Shown here in pieces: positions 46,545 to 59,900 of a DNA stretch of 64,000 nucleotides. The notes beneath the pieces are model-generated. The model saw only the letters and a program-made list of their open reading frames with translations. It made no database searches and was not told the origin of the DNA. Both the position numbers and the translations under genes were made by a program. The first letter of the stretch is position 1. Each line of letters opens with the position of its first letter. The stretch comes from Polytrichum commune (taxonomy: Eukaryota; Streptophyta; Polytrichopsida; Polytrichales; Polytrichaceae): the NCBI GenBank assembly GCA_950295325.1, contig OX485806.1:57779169-57843168 (forward strand). Reading direction: 5' to 3'.

Positions 46545-46928
46545 GTGTTGAGGCGACCAGATGCTAGACAAGCATTCCAACTCTATACATATTGGAGTAT
46601 GGTGGGAATTGGTGACGTTTTAACTCAAAAGGATGATGATGGTAAGGAGTATGTCATTGCTTATGCTTCACGAAGTAACAACAATGTAGAGGCCAAATAT
46701 TCATCTTACGAGGGAGAGTGTTTAGTAGTAGTATGGGTTGTGGCACATTTTTGTGCATATCTTTATGGCCAAAACTTTACGCTTGTGAGAGATCATCAAC
46801 CTTTGAAATGGTTAATGGAGTCTGATAAGCTGATAAGGAAACTAGCTAGATGGGCCTTATTACTGCAAGAATATGACTTTGAGATAGTTCACAAGGCAGG
46901 GGTGCAAAATATGGATGTCGTGGTTTAA
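46545..46928 (+). pseudogene. RNase H of the methyltransferase element
   Basis: Open for 127 codons: GIGDVLTQKDDDGKEYVIAY, KYSSYEGECLVVVWVVAHF, LVRDHQPLKWLMESDK and LARWALLLQEYDFEIVHKAG. The first catalytic Asp (TDxS) is replaced in YTYWS. It ends with a frame break at about 46918, just before the conserved GLSRNP box, which is readable in the next frame. Confidence 0.88.
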
Positions 46929-48140
46929 GTCGCAATCCGAACCCATTGCAAGATGGCATGACCGGGGCTAGATGGCATGGTAACTCAGATCAAGAAGTTG
47001 TGCCAGGGTGGCATGTGTCATCTTATTTGGCATGGATGGAAGGAAAATCCAGCCAAGTTATGACGGAGACTTTGAGAGAGGTTGTAAATGAGGACTCGGA
47101 TGAGGGAGGACCTAAAGTCGCCATGGATGTGTGGAAAGACAATGGGCTTCTATGTCGTCTACAACGTAGGGAGTTTCCGCCAAATATCACATATCAAGAA
47201 CGAAATCATATAGCTGATAGGATGGCTAGATTTTGTTGGAAAGATGACCTCATCTTTCGAATATGGTCAAATTGAACACGAAAAGTAGTTCCCAGGCCTA
47301 CCCAACGTTTTCAATTAATTCAACAAGTTCATGAAGACTTGGGTCATTTTGGAGTACGACGCACGCATGCAATGTTACGTGGTCAATATTGGTGGATAGG
47401 CATGCATCAAGAGGTGACGACCTATGTGGGGAGATGCGAGGTTTGTGATCAGGTTAGATTGAGCTTCAACACTCTATCTCCACAATTACGGCCATAATCC
47501 ATTATGGGATTGGGCTATAGGTGGAGTCTTGATTTTGCAGGACCATTGATGACCACATCACGAGGTGCCAAATATTTCCTTGTAATGGTGGAACATTTCA
47601 GTAAATGGATTGAATTGGTTGCTCTACCGCAAAATTCCTCTGAATTAGCTGCAACGGCTTTTCTAGACCGGGTTTTGGCTAGATTTGGAGCTCCTGCAAA
47701 AGTTTTGACAGACCAAGGAAGGGAATTTGTTGGATCTTTTGAAGAGTTTTGTACTCAAACTTTGATTGATCACCGTACAACATCTAGAGACCACCCATAG
47801 GCCGATGGATTGGCAGAGAGAGTGGTTTAGACTGTAAAGCATGGTTTGCGCAAGTACGGGTTGTTGGCAGGCAACCATCGAGATTGGGATCTTAAGTTGC
47901 ATTGGAGAGCAATGGGTTATCATCTCAGTCGGCAGGCATCTTTTGCTTCTTATAGCCCGTACCAACTATTGTATGGCAGAGAGCCAGTGTTACCATCGGC
48001 GGTGAGAGAGAAATTGGATCCAATAGTTGATTTGGACGACCCAAGAATTTGGGCTCAAGTGCTACATGATCGAGCTGAGTATTTCCAAAGGTCCATGCCA
48101 ATGGCCATGGAGAACTTAGCAATTGCGCAACCATAAAACA
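46929..48140 (+). pseudogene. Integrase of the methyltransferase element
   Basis: A single frame from about 46929 to 48136. HHCC domain: HEDLGHFGVRRTHAML with C(E)VC at about 47439-47451. Core Asp 47531-47533 (WSLDFAGPL), Asp 47711-47713 (VLTDQGREFVG) and Glu 47816-47818 (ADGLAERVV), with 34 codons between the second Asp and Glu. Then SPYQLLYGREPVLPSAV. Stops: TGA 47273, TAA near 47498, TAG 47798, TAG 47828 and TAA 48134. The frame is otherwise continuous. It would insert the cDNA into the genome; this copy is inactive through stops. Confidence 0.88.
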
Positions 48141-48159
48141 CTTTGCGTTATGTGCGCAT

Positions 48160-48576
48160 TAGGACAAACCTTAACTTCGACGGTTCAAAGCAGGTGATTA
48201 TGTGTACTTACAACGTGAGGCACCAACAACCTTGGATGTCCGTGCTGGAAGAATTGTCTTACGAGTCAAAGCAATATTGCCTAGTGAGATTGTTTTTTTA
48301 GTGGGAATTGATGGACAAGAGTGTAGGGACAACATGAAGAATTGCACACCTTGTCACCTACCAATTGAAGGCTCTATAAATCCAGAGTTGGCAGTGGTTC
48401 CAAGTGGATATAGGTGTTTTGTTTGTGGGGAGCGTAAAGGCGAAACCACAATGTTGTTGTGTGATCAATGTCAGAGATGTTGGCATATGACATGTTTTTG
48501 GCTGCCATTGGTCAAACTCCCTGAAGGAGGTTGGATTTGTCCACAATGCAAAAAACGATCATTTTATACATCTTAG
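48160..48576 (+). pseudogene. Integrase tail and C-terminal PHD finger
   Basis: An open frame with no internal stop from about 48202 to TAG 48574-48576: GDYVYLQREAPTTLDVRAG (integrase C-terminal SH3-like region), VFLVGIDGQECRDNMKNCTP, then the PHD finger at 48415-48549. Zinc ligands in Cys4-His-Cys3 order: Cys 48415, Cys 48424, Cys 48460, Cys 48469, His 48484, Cys 48493, Cys 48538, Cys 48547. Spacing is C-2-C-11-C-2-C-4-H-2-C-14-C-2-C. The conserved Trp two residues before the last Cys pair is present (GGWICPQC), as is the LLCDQC core. PHD fingers read histone H3 tails. Here it ends the polyprotein, where chromoviruses have a chromodomain. Better preserved than the rest. Confidence 0.9.
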
Positions 48577-49040
48577 TCAAGAAGGTGTGGGTGATTTTTT
48601 TTCAGTGGATGGAGGACATGCTAATGTTGCAATATATTATGTTATAATATAAGCGGTGGGATTTGACATTGATGCTTGATTGAAGAGTAATTGGAGTCCA
48701 ACGGTGTTGGAAGCGATTAAGGATGGGGCTCAAATGCACCCAGCTTGCCCTTCAATTATAATTTGGCTCAAGTTGGCAATGAACAGTAGCCTACGAAAGG
48801 TCTTTTACTACATGTCGTTTCTACAAAGAGTTGATAGACATTGCATTGGTTCCATAAGACTGTGATGTTTTTCAAATACTAGTTGAGTTGCAAGGACGCG
48901 GTGCTCAGCTAGGGGGGCAATTGTGTGTCTTGAATGTCAAGTTGTTTTGTATTGAAAGCTTTTTAGGGTATGAGCAAGACGTAACTACACGACAAATTAT
49001 GGTAACGATATGTAGTGATACGACAACTTAAATCATTGCT
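48577..49040 (+). other. 3' non-coding part of the methyltransferase element (probable)
   Basis: No domain recognised; a 61-codon frame (48680-48865) is of unknown meaning. A purine/G-rich word ctaggggggcaattgtgt at 48908-48925 could be a degraded polypurine tract, which would place the 3' LTR start near 48920. This is speculative. Confidence 0.35.
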
Positions 49041-49515
49041 CAAATGCATCAATTATGCATTCAAGCAATACAACCATTCAAATCAACAATTACAACCTCC
49101 AAATGTGCATTTGTATACATCCAATGTTGTCATTTCCAAACCTCCAAGCACCAACTAATGCTCCAAATGCGTTCCAATATACCTCCAACACGAAAACCCC
49201 ATAGGCTTTTCCAAACACTTAAACCTCTCAAGATCCACTCTTGAACCAACTAGGAATAAAATCTACAATTCTAGAATTTGCGTGAGTGGGCCCATATTGT
49301 ATCGAAGCATAATTGAACTAGAGATAAGATTGCACAAACAAAATACATACACAAATGAATACAAACAATGTTTGGAATGAGATGGCTATCCTCGCCCCTT
49401 ACCTTGCCTTTTAATTTATTTCTCTTCCTTGGTTCATACAATGAATATGGGATATTTCAACTCCCATATCCCACAAATCATATGGGTTTATTCAAACCTT
49501 ATTCATTCCTATAAT
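49041..49515 (+). repeat. Dispersed repeat, family B copy 2
   Basis: Positions 49284-49515 match 15274-15505 in the same orientation. The preceding 49041-49260 is rich in CCTCCAAA/CATCCAA words like the tandem array before the other copy. Its position right after the methyltransferase element raises the possibility that it is part of that element's LTR. Confidence 0.7.
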
Positions 49516-50600
49516 CTGACAATCATAATCCTTAAATTACGAGCAACCTAAAGCTCTATTTTCATTACAATCTAATCTTCTAACTCCAACAAAGATCCAA
49601 TAATCGCAAGATTTCAAGTTGGATAAATTAATGAGAATGTGTAATTTATGATTCTGAATGATGGGATGGATGTGGACCCTAGATTAAACTAAACATACAT
49701 GTACAAACTTGATTTATATACATGTGAGGATTTGAATTTCAAATTTGAAAAATAAATGCATATTTTAGATGTGGTCAAATGTCATTGGCCTAATGATTGG
49801 TGTCTTTCAACTTGAACCCTATAATTGTTTTTAGGGATGCTTCCTATTGGGGGTTGTCCATACTGCTAAAGATGGTTGATTTTTATATTGGGCAACATCG
49901 ATGACAAAATAATAATATGCTCATCTAGGTTTTAGACTCTTCTATGAGGGTCAAAATCATTTTGGAGCACTGTGCTTCATTTACATCAAGGCACCGAAAT
50001 CTAATGAGATCCAAGTTTATTTATTTTTGGAATATATGATAATCACCATACCAAATAGAAGGCTCAAATAATGATGTGAGGCGGCAATCTGGAATATTTT
50101 ACTGGCAAGAAATGATTAATCTAATCACCAAATAAAAAATTAAACAATCTAGAAGCATGAGGTGTGCAAACTCTTAATCTTTACAAAAACATCAAAGTTA
50201 AAACTCTTTAATCCATGCAAAGGATGACAAATTATCGACTGCTACATTAAATAACCCTATTATTATGGGCCACAATAATTTTGTAGAGCCCATCCCAATT
50301 CCCAAATGCGAGAATTAATAGAAGCAACATTAATCTTCAGCACATGTTAAATTTTTAGTAGAAAATTAGCATGGGCCACAATAATTGTTATTCTATAAAA
50401 TAAGTGTGGGTGATTCTTTATTTTTGCACTACTTTTGATGTAAGATGACTGTTCTATTATCTGTAAAGTGCTGATTGAAAGTCTTCATGAAAACTTAGGG
50501 GAAGACCCCAAGATTTGAACCCATGGTGATTCCACCTGGACTAGAAAATTAGTGTGGCCCACGCTAATTTCTTCCACGGTAAGTTTTCACCTCCTCTACT
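49516..50600. other. Gene-free spacer
   Basis: No gene recognised. AT-rich, with repeated mention of a gccacaataatt/ctaatttc word at 50270, 50375 and 50560 on either orientation, too weak to classify. Confidence 0.45.
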
Positions 50601-50912
50601 AGAACTACTAGCGGGCATTATGGGGAAAAATGCTGCCTTCCGGGAAACCTGGCCAGCAAAAACTTGTGCGTTACAAGTATTAAAATTTGTCGCAGGGACC
50701 TAAGGAGATGCTGCACTCCAACCGCCTGTTGTGCAGTGGACCTCCAGGACTGCTCTCCTCTTCGAGACTAATTGAGTTAGTAGGTCGGAATTTTGGGTTT
50801 TGTTTGGCAAGTCTTCGCGGAGATGAGGCTGGAGAAGTCCCACTGCAGAATGTGTGTCTAGAGGGGGAGCTTGCATTACTACCTCTTTTGTATACTGCTG
50901 CTCTTCTTCAGG
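50601..50912 (+). promoter_or_regulatory. 5' flank / possible 5' UTR of INTS6
   Basis: GC content rises here relative to the spacer. CTTCAG directly before GATG at 50913 could be a splice acceptor of an intron within the 5' UTR. No TATA box recognised. An overlapping open frame at 50687-51028 is in another frame from the vWA domain and is taken as chance. Confidence 0.35.
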
Positions 50913-53900
50913 ATGTTGGTCGTATTCTTGCTCGATACCAGTGCGTCTATGAATCAGCGTTGCGCAAATGGCCTATCCTTGCTGGATTGTGCAAAGAGTG
51001 CAATCGAGCACTTTCACAAGGTCTGTGATTCTTGGTCATGGGTAACATGTACGCGCTTTGAAAATGTTGTTGGAAGTGAGACTGTAAAATTCTCGATGCG
51101 GTTCTGTGACTGAATTGGTCAACTAATTCTAGGGGTGGATTTAGGCTGGTAGAGGACTGGATCTGACTAACTTTGAAACCTCTCTTAGATGCAGATGCCC
51201 TGTCCCGAGCTCTTTTATTCGTCATTCACGCAAGAGTCAAGTGCTTTACGATAGTGCTGAGGAACTTCTTTTGGACTCTGTCTACTACTCGTAGACTGTT
51301 TTTAATATTCCAAATTTCTAGATCAATTTCAGCACATTAGAAACTGGTAATTTACGATCATGAAGTGAGTAATGGCAGCACTTTCCGGGGGGAGGTTTTA
51401 GAACCACTTCAAATGGATCGATGACGCAAGGTAGAGATGCGTGACAGTGCGAATGTTGGTAACTGTAAAATGAAGGAATATCTGGAGTGCTATCCTTTAT
51501 TGCTTCAATTTCCTCGCACCAGGGCGTTAACGCTTTCAAGTTTTTACTAGGCACCCCAGCAGTCTATGGGGGTGAGCTATCAAGGTTTCAGTGAGATGGT
51601 CTTTGGCCAACTTATTAAGTTGATGCGTACAGGAATGGCATGGCCATCTTTGACAGCTCTGAGACATGTATGCCCAATTTCCTGATGAATTTCTGCTATC
51701 ATCTGCAGGTGAGGTTACGGGATGCATCATGTCGAATGGACAGGTTAGACAATTCCATCATCACTCTCGGAATGGTTGCTTGGAAGTGACGCTTTATAAT
51801 TATACTTGTGTAGAGGGGAAGTTTTGTGGGTATTTCCTTCATGGTTATCAAAACTTGTGCTTTAAGGAGATGCCTCCGTATCCTTATGTTTACTGCAGGT
51901 ACATGCTTGTCACATGTGAAGATGCAGCAGATTGTATTAAGGTAAGGTTTATCAAGACCTAATATGTGTACTCTTAGATATTCATCTGGCTGCAAATGTT
52001 AATTTCTCATATCAGCGCATTGAATCACAGCAGCTTACTTGGGTTCGTAAAAGACAATGAGATGAAGTATTTTCAGTTGTGGCCTGATCGAAACCTGGTG
52101 GTGCTGATATTCTGGACTACTGGCACACTTCTGTTTTTTGTAACTTTCCTTGCGGCAGGTTGTGGATAAGTACCCCTTTACGAATTTTATGAAGTTTCTG
52201 AAGAGTATTCAAGCGCGGGACTTGACCAATATTGGGGGAGCATTACAACGAATTTTTAGTTTTCTGCATGTACAACGGCTGGCACTGGATATTGACCGTT
52301 TTGGTAAGTTGCACCTTCAGTTGCTTTCTTCTGAGAACAACCAAGGGAAAAGGTGGACATTGTCCATACCTGTACTGCGACAATGGACTAAGGGATCAGA
52401 CGATCTCAAATTTGTCTGCAATCAGTTTTCACCGAGGCTTCTGAGGGTGTTTTGAGTACTCTTTCTTTGCTAGAGGCACTGATAAATGACTAAGGTTGTT
52501 GGGTCCTCCTGGAACTGTGAAAATTTGACAGTAAAAGACAATATAATTTTATTTTGAGAACTTATGAAGTGAGTGGAGATATAGTACAGTAGTTGGGACC
52601 AATCAATGGAAGCACTTTTGGATAGACCGGGTATAAATGGGTTGTCAGTTGATCCATGGTGCATGTGTTTGCTTGTTCTCTTGGAGAACATCTTCACCAG
52701 ATCCCAACAATGTTTTTAAGTTCACCAGATCGTTGAGAAGTTTTTATGTACAATGTAAAGTTATATCAATTTTCTCAATCATGAGAAAGAAGCTCAAAAT
52801 GCCAATCTTTTCTTGCCAAGCTGGATGGAAGTCTACTGTTCCTCCTCTGCATCTCATTGTCTGTTAAGGACTGCACGTACACTGCTGTGAATCAATGAGC
52901 TGTTATTGAAAATTATGAGCTTGGTCAGAATGGAGAGCTTTGTTCCAGGAAGGGAACTCCTGGTTGACAATGTCTGAGGTACCATCATATGGTGTCTGAG
53001 GTGCTGTCCTGGCATTATCTTTGCATTTGGCGAACAATTTACTTAATTTCAACCTTATTTACAAAAGCATCTTTTGAGTTTACAGTAGGCAAAATGTCTA
53101 TAGATTCCTGTAGGAACTCCTGTAATGTTGTCTTCACAAAAAATTCTGCTTTTATTAATTTGTACCATGACAATGGTAGTCGTGTCACTATTCATATAAT
53201 CAGGTATTTGTGGTTGGTGTTTGTAGGGCAGGGTCGCAATCCTTGTGTGAACGATTTAACTACAATCTTGCTACTCACGGATGGCACTGAGCTTACATCT
53301 CTGGTATGTCAAAATTCCGGATGTAGGCTATGAGCTGTCAGAATTTTCATATTTGAATATGGCCCTCTCACCAATTTCTCAGAGTTGATGATTTCTGTGG
53401 TGCAGCATGGAGTGAGTAACAACTTACAGACCATGGGACCTGTTCCAGTAGGAGCTGATCTTGCAGCAGAGCTATTTCGTTGGGATCAGCGAGTCTTTGC
53501 TACAGTCTTACGGTAACTATCCCGTGCAACTTTGCATAGCTGCCACTGTACTTCAAAAAATATGCTAAATATATAGCTGTAAAGAAAAACAATGGCAATA
53601 ACAAAAATTCCAAAGTCATAAGTTCTCTTATGATGACAACCTGGCAGTTGGTGGTTGTGACAATCCAAGGTTGTGGGCAATGAGTGTATTTGTAAATAGT
53701 GTATTGGACACTAGATATCCTTAATTTTTGGTACTGGATTTAGGCAGTTGTTTGTGAAGAAACCATTCATGCTGAGTGTTGTTTGTGATGACAAATAGGA
53801 TACCTTCAGTAAGTGCAACAGTTCTGGAGAGGAGTGGACCTATACCTCAGAATGCTCCAATCTCAGGGGCACAGTCAGCTTTGGTTATGGATAGCAGTAT

Positions 53901-56900
53901 ATCACATTTTTGTGAATGCACCGGGTGAAATTTTTACCTCTCATCTGTTCACCTTTTCAAGTCATATATGTAGCTCTGAACAGTTTGTTCTCAGAATTTT
54001 TGATTGACACACGAAGACAAATTACCTTTTACATTGAAGAGCTTGAGAGAAGTCTTTTCATTTATGCATTTTTCATTTTGTTTCATAATTTGATATTGAA
54101 GTTTATAGCATTTTGTAGAGGAATTTCATGTTCCACTTAAAATTGACGTTGGTGGATTAAATTCTAAATAATGCATCTTCAATATTCTCAAGATTTTGAA
54201 TCCATTCCAAAAAAATTCACCCTTCCAATATTGTAGCCCAAAAGCGTTTCCAGAAATCAGGGAAAAGGTATTATTGTTATTGTCTTTGACATGAAATCTT
54301 CTACCCCTGTATTCTTACGTCTTGGTCACAATGCACATGTTGCACTCAACCTCCTGGACTGATAAGAAGTTGAGCTTATTCAAGTCCGTTAAGTGAATTT
54401 CAGGACGGGGAGGAGTGGATTAGGTCTACCAATTAGAAGATGGAATGATATATAAAAGAGGAGTTCTTCAGTGAGCATCTTATCCATCCTAGAAATTGTA
54501 TGTCAATGTTATAACGAACATACAAACTTCACCTTATGCTGGCCAGGAGTGCTTTTATCTAGGAAATGGAACTGGCGACCCTGTTGGCTTATAAACAAAA
54601 GGGAAGCCAACTATATACAAGTTTTAAAACATGGCTGTTTAATCTGTCAAGACCTAATCATCTTCACATATTGTACAGAGAGCATGTAGTGAAAGTTGCA
54701 GGCTAGAACGAAAAGTTTCTGGCAAGTAAACTAGAGGACAGTAGGTCATTGATCATATTCATATGGCTGGTATTTGCACATAACCTGGCAACCTCCATGT
54801 AAGCATCTTTAAAGTCAAAATTTTCTACATTCCTCATAGACCAATATCACAGAAATTTGGGTTGGAAAAATGTTGGTTGCTTATTGTAGTTAGGCTTATT
54901 TAAGTGATGAGCATGTGAACAAGGTGAGAGAAATACTTGTTGAAGGCAAATTTATTGTACATTAAACCATAATTGAAGAACTGTGTGAATTCTTTATGAG
55001 GATAGTAATTAAGCACAACCAGGAAGCACATTTCAGGCTCCAGAAAGGTTGTCGCTGTCTATGGCAGTTAAAAGTTCCAAGTGTGATGGACATCAGGAAA
55101 CCAACTCATACCTTCAAACCATGAACTTGTTTGATTCAATTATTTGTATATGCTGGTTTTGTGCAAGAAAATGTTGAAAAGAAAGTATCTGTAGTCATGT
55201 GCTGTTTCAAAGTGTAAAATAAAATGATAAATGGCTTGTCATTCTTTTAGGTGCTAGATGGTGGCCTTCTCATGCTTCTTTTTTGAATTCTGTTCTGTGG
55301 CTGTTATCTGCCTACAAGTTATTCATGTGAATTTTTTTTACTTTTATGTCTTAGCCAACTGTAGACTGCTGGAGTTACTCGAAACCGATTGCTCGATTGT
55401 TAGATACCTGGATGCAACTAGTTAAAAGTCAGTTTAGAAGAGGGTTGTTTCTACTAGAGAAGGGCTGGTGGTGTAGTTCCTTATCTTATCCTGCTGGAGA
55501 AGGGCTATGGTATTGTGGTCATTGTTATGCTCATTCAAGTGATTGTATGTTTAGGTGAGAAGACTCAGATTTAGGTGGAGGTCATCCAGTCTTTTGCTTG
55601 AGCATTTTGGTCAGATGTGTGAGCGTCAATTTGTTGTCAATGATGAAATAGTCAAGTGAATGAAGAAGTAAATATTTCTAAGAGTCCAAGGAAGGAGGAG
55701 ATTGAGGTGGAGGTAATGCAGTCTTTTGATACAGCCTTCTGGTCAGATGCGTGATACATAATTTTTTGTTCAAAGAAGAATCTGGCAAGCCTGAAAAGCA
55801 GAGATGCCTTAATAGATTATTCAATAAGTGAAAGTATGATAGAGAATTTTAATGAACCCAGACCCACAGACTGTTCTAACCAGTGTTCAGCAAAGAAGGA
55901 CTTTTGCTTGCACCTTTTCCTGATTATGAAAGAACATAAAGCATGGCCCAATATGGGCCACATAAGCTTTGGTCAAACTATATGATCACTTGGGATGTGT
56001 CTCAACTTCAAAGTTGCTACAATCATGTGCATTTCTATTCAAGGTTTGGATGCAGGGAAGCCTTGGTGGATGATTTTTGGTTTTGAAATCCTGAACATTG
56101 TCCTGTATCTATAACTGGGATTTTGCTAATTCAGATTTGGTTGTGAATTGTAATTCCTTTATCCATCATAGAGAGCATGCATAGCAAAAAATCTTGGACT
56201 GAGGATGATGGTGTGTACAGAGGAAAGTGTTTTGTGGCGACCAGCTGGAAGGTGCTAATGCAGCACACAGAAGTCACAGCCTCACGCCTGCCCCCTTGCG
56301 TGGTTGTCTCCTTTGAGCCCATTCCCAACTCACCCAGTCTACCTCTGCAGGTTTGTGATTGACTTGATGTATATCTGATTTGAAACTTCGCACATGTGCT
56401 ACGACTCCTTATCTTAGATGTGATGTTTTTTCCATATTGCAAAGATAAGATCTAAGTCACTGCAAGTTATAGAGGGTATTTTCTGGAAATGTTCAATTTT
56501 TGTTAAGAACCCTTTGGTCAAATCTTGAATCTCTGGGATTCTACATGAAGTCAAGGCTCTTTTTGCACAATAGTTTCCTGCACCCAGAATCTTTATTCAG
56601 GAAATATCTTGAATCCTGATTTTGATGTCTCAGTCTTTGAAAGTGCTTGGTTTTGACATTACTTGATGAGTGCATCGTGTATTTCTATGATATAGTGATG
56701 GAGCAATGTATTGCTATTGGTTATCACTAGACCTGTATGAGGTTTTCGTTCATGAAAAAAGTGATTTTTGTCAATGGAAGAGTTTTGACCAATGTTGGCC
56801 GGTATATAGGTGAATCCATGGTATCAATAATCAATATCAATGATGGTATCAAGGAACCTATCCACGGGTATCAAGATTGTAATACCAGTAAAATATTGAT

Positions 56901-59900
56901 ATTTGGTGGGCATGTCAAGGTGAGAGAATCTTTGTATACATGAGTGATTATTTGGGTCAATGCCATTCTAAACCATATTGATACCAGGGCAATTTTGCCT
57001 AGGTATGAAGATTCTTGCATGCTATATAGACGCGAATGGGTTGAAAGCAAAAATATCGTCAAATACCCCTACTTCACTGGTAACAAAAACTGTGAACTCT
57101 CCATTATAGATGCCCAACCGATATTATGAAAAGACAATACCAGATCAACACCAGTTTCGACCTCAGTAAGAGAAGTTCTTCATCGTTTGGAACTAGGAGA
57201 GCAATAGTTATGATTATGTGTTTGTCATTCTCATGGATGCCTTGGTGATATGCATTGGAGGTGATATTGGAGTTATTATTCTGCAGGTTCATCAGGCATG
57301 CCAAAGGAAGATGTTGCTGGTACGGGGGAGTCAACCTCAGGGTCAAGGACATTGGCCCATTCCGGAAGCCTATTGGCCAGACCCCACCCATCAGGGTATC
57401 CCCCCCCGTCATCCTCATCCCATGATTGCTTACAAACCAGTGGATGCTGATCCATACATTCCACCCAACTTTATTTTTGACAAGTATGAGGTACTACCTC
57501 TGTTCTTCTTCAGAAGTAGTTTGGGCAGAGGCAATGAGATTGTACAGCAACCACTTTGCTTAGGGTGAATCTCTTTTAAGTGCATATATGTTGGGAACTT
57601 CGCATTTTAGAAACATGCCTTGGGTTTTGTCTTTTCTTTTTCTTTTTAATTTTTTTTAATTTTTAATTTTTTTCTTTATTTGTTTTCTTTTGTTTTGTTT
57701 TGGATGAAGGTCCCCTTGGTGATACTTCATAGGGGATATGGTTGGTGCTGCAGATCGAATCCAATCCAATAAGGGATTTTCTTCTCAAAGCAAATGCTAT
57801 ATGCTGGCAAGTATTTGTCCGAAGCAGTAAATGTACAAATCATGGTTATGGTGATCCCTTTGGGTGAGACTCTGTTTGCACTTGTTTCAATAAACAAAAT
57901 TGGCCAGTTTTGTATTAAGGACTTTAGGGTGGAGATTGAATGTTGACTAAGTCACCTCTGTTACAGGTATTTGAGACTTAATCGAGTTGGCAGCAATCTT
58001 ACTCTCTTCGTCCTTCCTTATAACTATCCAGTGAGTAATATACCAGTGTTTTGGTCCTTGTTGTGTGGGTGCATCAATGACTATCTCTAGTTTTTGTGAT
58101 GCTGTATTGGATGTAATAATCACCATTATACTTACAGGAATCCTCTTTCTAGATATCAGAGAGGTACCAAGTTTGACCCTTTTTAATGATTCTCCATAAG
58201 GTTACTTTTCACAACTAGCAATGCCAATCTTGACTGTGAGCATTTCTTTACGTTTATTCAGCTTGGCCAGGCTGCCCTTTCATTTGCTGCACTGAGTGGA
58301 CAGTGTTGACCTTTTGTTGATGCTTTGTATGGTGGTATCATTGTGCTCATCACCTTCTCTGTGCTAACTTACATAAATAAGTAAATTTAAGTTAATGTCC
58401 TAAGATCTTGTAAGGAGAATTTCTGGCATCTGCACATATAAGTTTTGGTAGGGCATAAAATGTGAGTCTTTCTGTGGGTTGGGCATCAGACTCTATGGCA
58501 ACTGCTAGAGCAGCTGGGAAAGATACCAGGAGGTGCCAAAATGTCTCCATCACCACAGTGGCGGCAGGATATGGAGAGATATTGTAATAATATTCCAGCA
58601 TACTATGGACCTCCATTACGAATTGCCTTGAAGAGGTGGGGACTGAATGCTCATGTTATTCCGGAGTCTATGGAGTTGTCATTACTAGCAGGGTTTGTGG
58701 GTACACAGCTGAAGCGCCTCAAAACACAAGCTAAGGAACTTTTGGATGCTGACATGTCACACATTATGGTATGTTTCTCAGCTTCTCATTCAAATCTTGA
58801 AATCAGCAATTTGATAGTTCTTTCTAACAATGACCAATGGAAGAATGCATATATTTAAGAATTGAAATGCAGCCTGCCTTTGCAAGTTGATTGAAATTCA
58901 CAACTAGACATGTTGATAATCTGCTGAAGTCTTCCAAGTTTGTCTATGGGTTTCTAGGAGCAATAATTAATCCTTGTTGCTGCCATGTTTCTCTGTCCGG
59001 TAATGTAACCTAGCTCAGTTTTCTGATCAAGTATCTGTACTAGACTGAACAAATACCAGGTGCAAGTGAAGGGACTTGTTATTCGGGGCGAACACTGCCT
59101 CAGCTCCACCCCTCCAATGGAGAGGCACCCCCGGGTTTTCCATCCACTACAAGTGTTTCAACACATCCATGTGTAATTGGGATTGGTGAACAGGTTTCTG
59201 GTCGGAAACTGGGTTGGGAGGTTCTTCTTCCTTCTGGCCCTACTTCATTTCTTGCCCCACTGCCATGTATATTACCAGCTTTGAACATGCCTGGACCTGA
59301 AACGATGCCCTCTTCTGTGTCAACTGGAATGCTCAAGGACATCAATCTTTTCAAAAACCCCTTTGATATTCCACGAGATCATCTCCTCAGGTATTATTTG
59401 TAGTTTTGTTTATCACTATAGTGTAAATATGCAATTCTGTATACATCATCCTTGAACTCACCCTAAATGTACCTGAATGTCCTCTGTGCAGTCAGCTGGA
59501 GTACCTACCTATTCGAGTTGCAGTAACCTTAGATCTGCGAAAAAGCAGAAGGATCGAAAGAGAAGGTGGAAAACCAACCCTCAGGTCCAGCCTTACCAAT
59601 CTGGCTGCTCTCATAGCAGCAAAGGAAGAAAATGATGCTCGCCACACTCTTCCTATTGAAAAGGTCAGCAACATATTCAATGAATGAGGGATTTTTATAT
59701 CTGTATAATGCTAATGTGAAAGTCAATTTTTGTATCAAATGCCAACATTCTAGTATATATTGCAACAAATAGACTGTTGGGACTTGCATGGACTGTCAGA
59801 TAGCAGATGGATGTAGTGTAGCATCTACTGGTGTGCTCTCCTGCTTTTTAAGCATCTTGTAGTGTAACTTGTTTTCTGGATCTCTTGTTTGGTTCAATCT

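Larger units (their letters stand above)
42760..48960 (+). mobile_element. Ty3/gypsy retrotransposon carrying a DNA methyltransferase and a PHD finger, decayed
   Basis: One polyprotein remnant with domain order (gag-like) - protease - C5 DNA methyltransferase - RT - RNase H - integrase - PHD finger. All parts are collinear on the plus strand and spread over three frames with nonsense codons and few indels, so the original order is clear. No LTR or PBS was recognised, so the limits are approximate. Retrotransposons that carry cytosine methyltransferases have been reported in charophyte algae and dinoflagellates (from memory). I do not know of one described in a land plant. Compared with the chromovirus next door, the PHD finger takes the place of the chromodomain. 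Confidence 0.9.

Noticed and set aside
50687-51028. 113-codon plus-strand frame over INTS6 exon 1
   Set aside because: Wrong frame relative to the vWA domain and no recognised domain.
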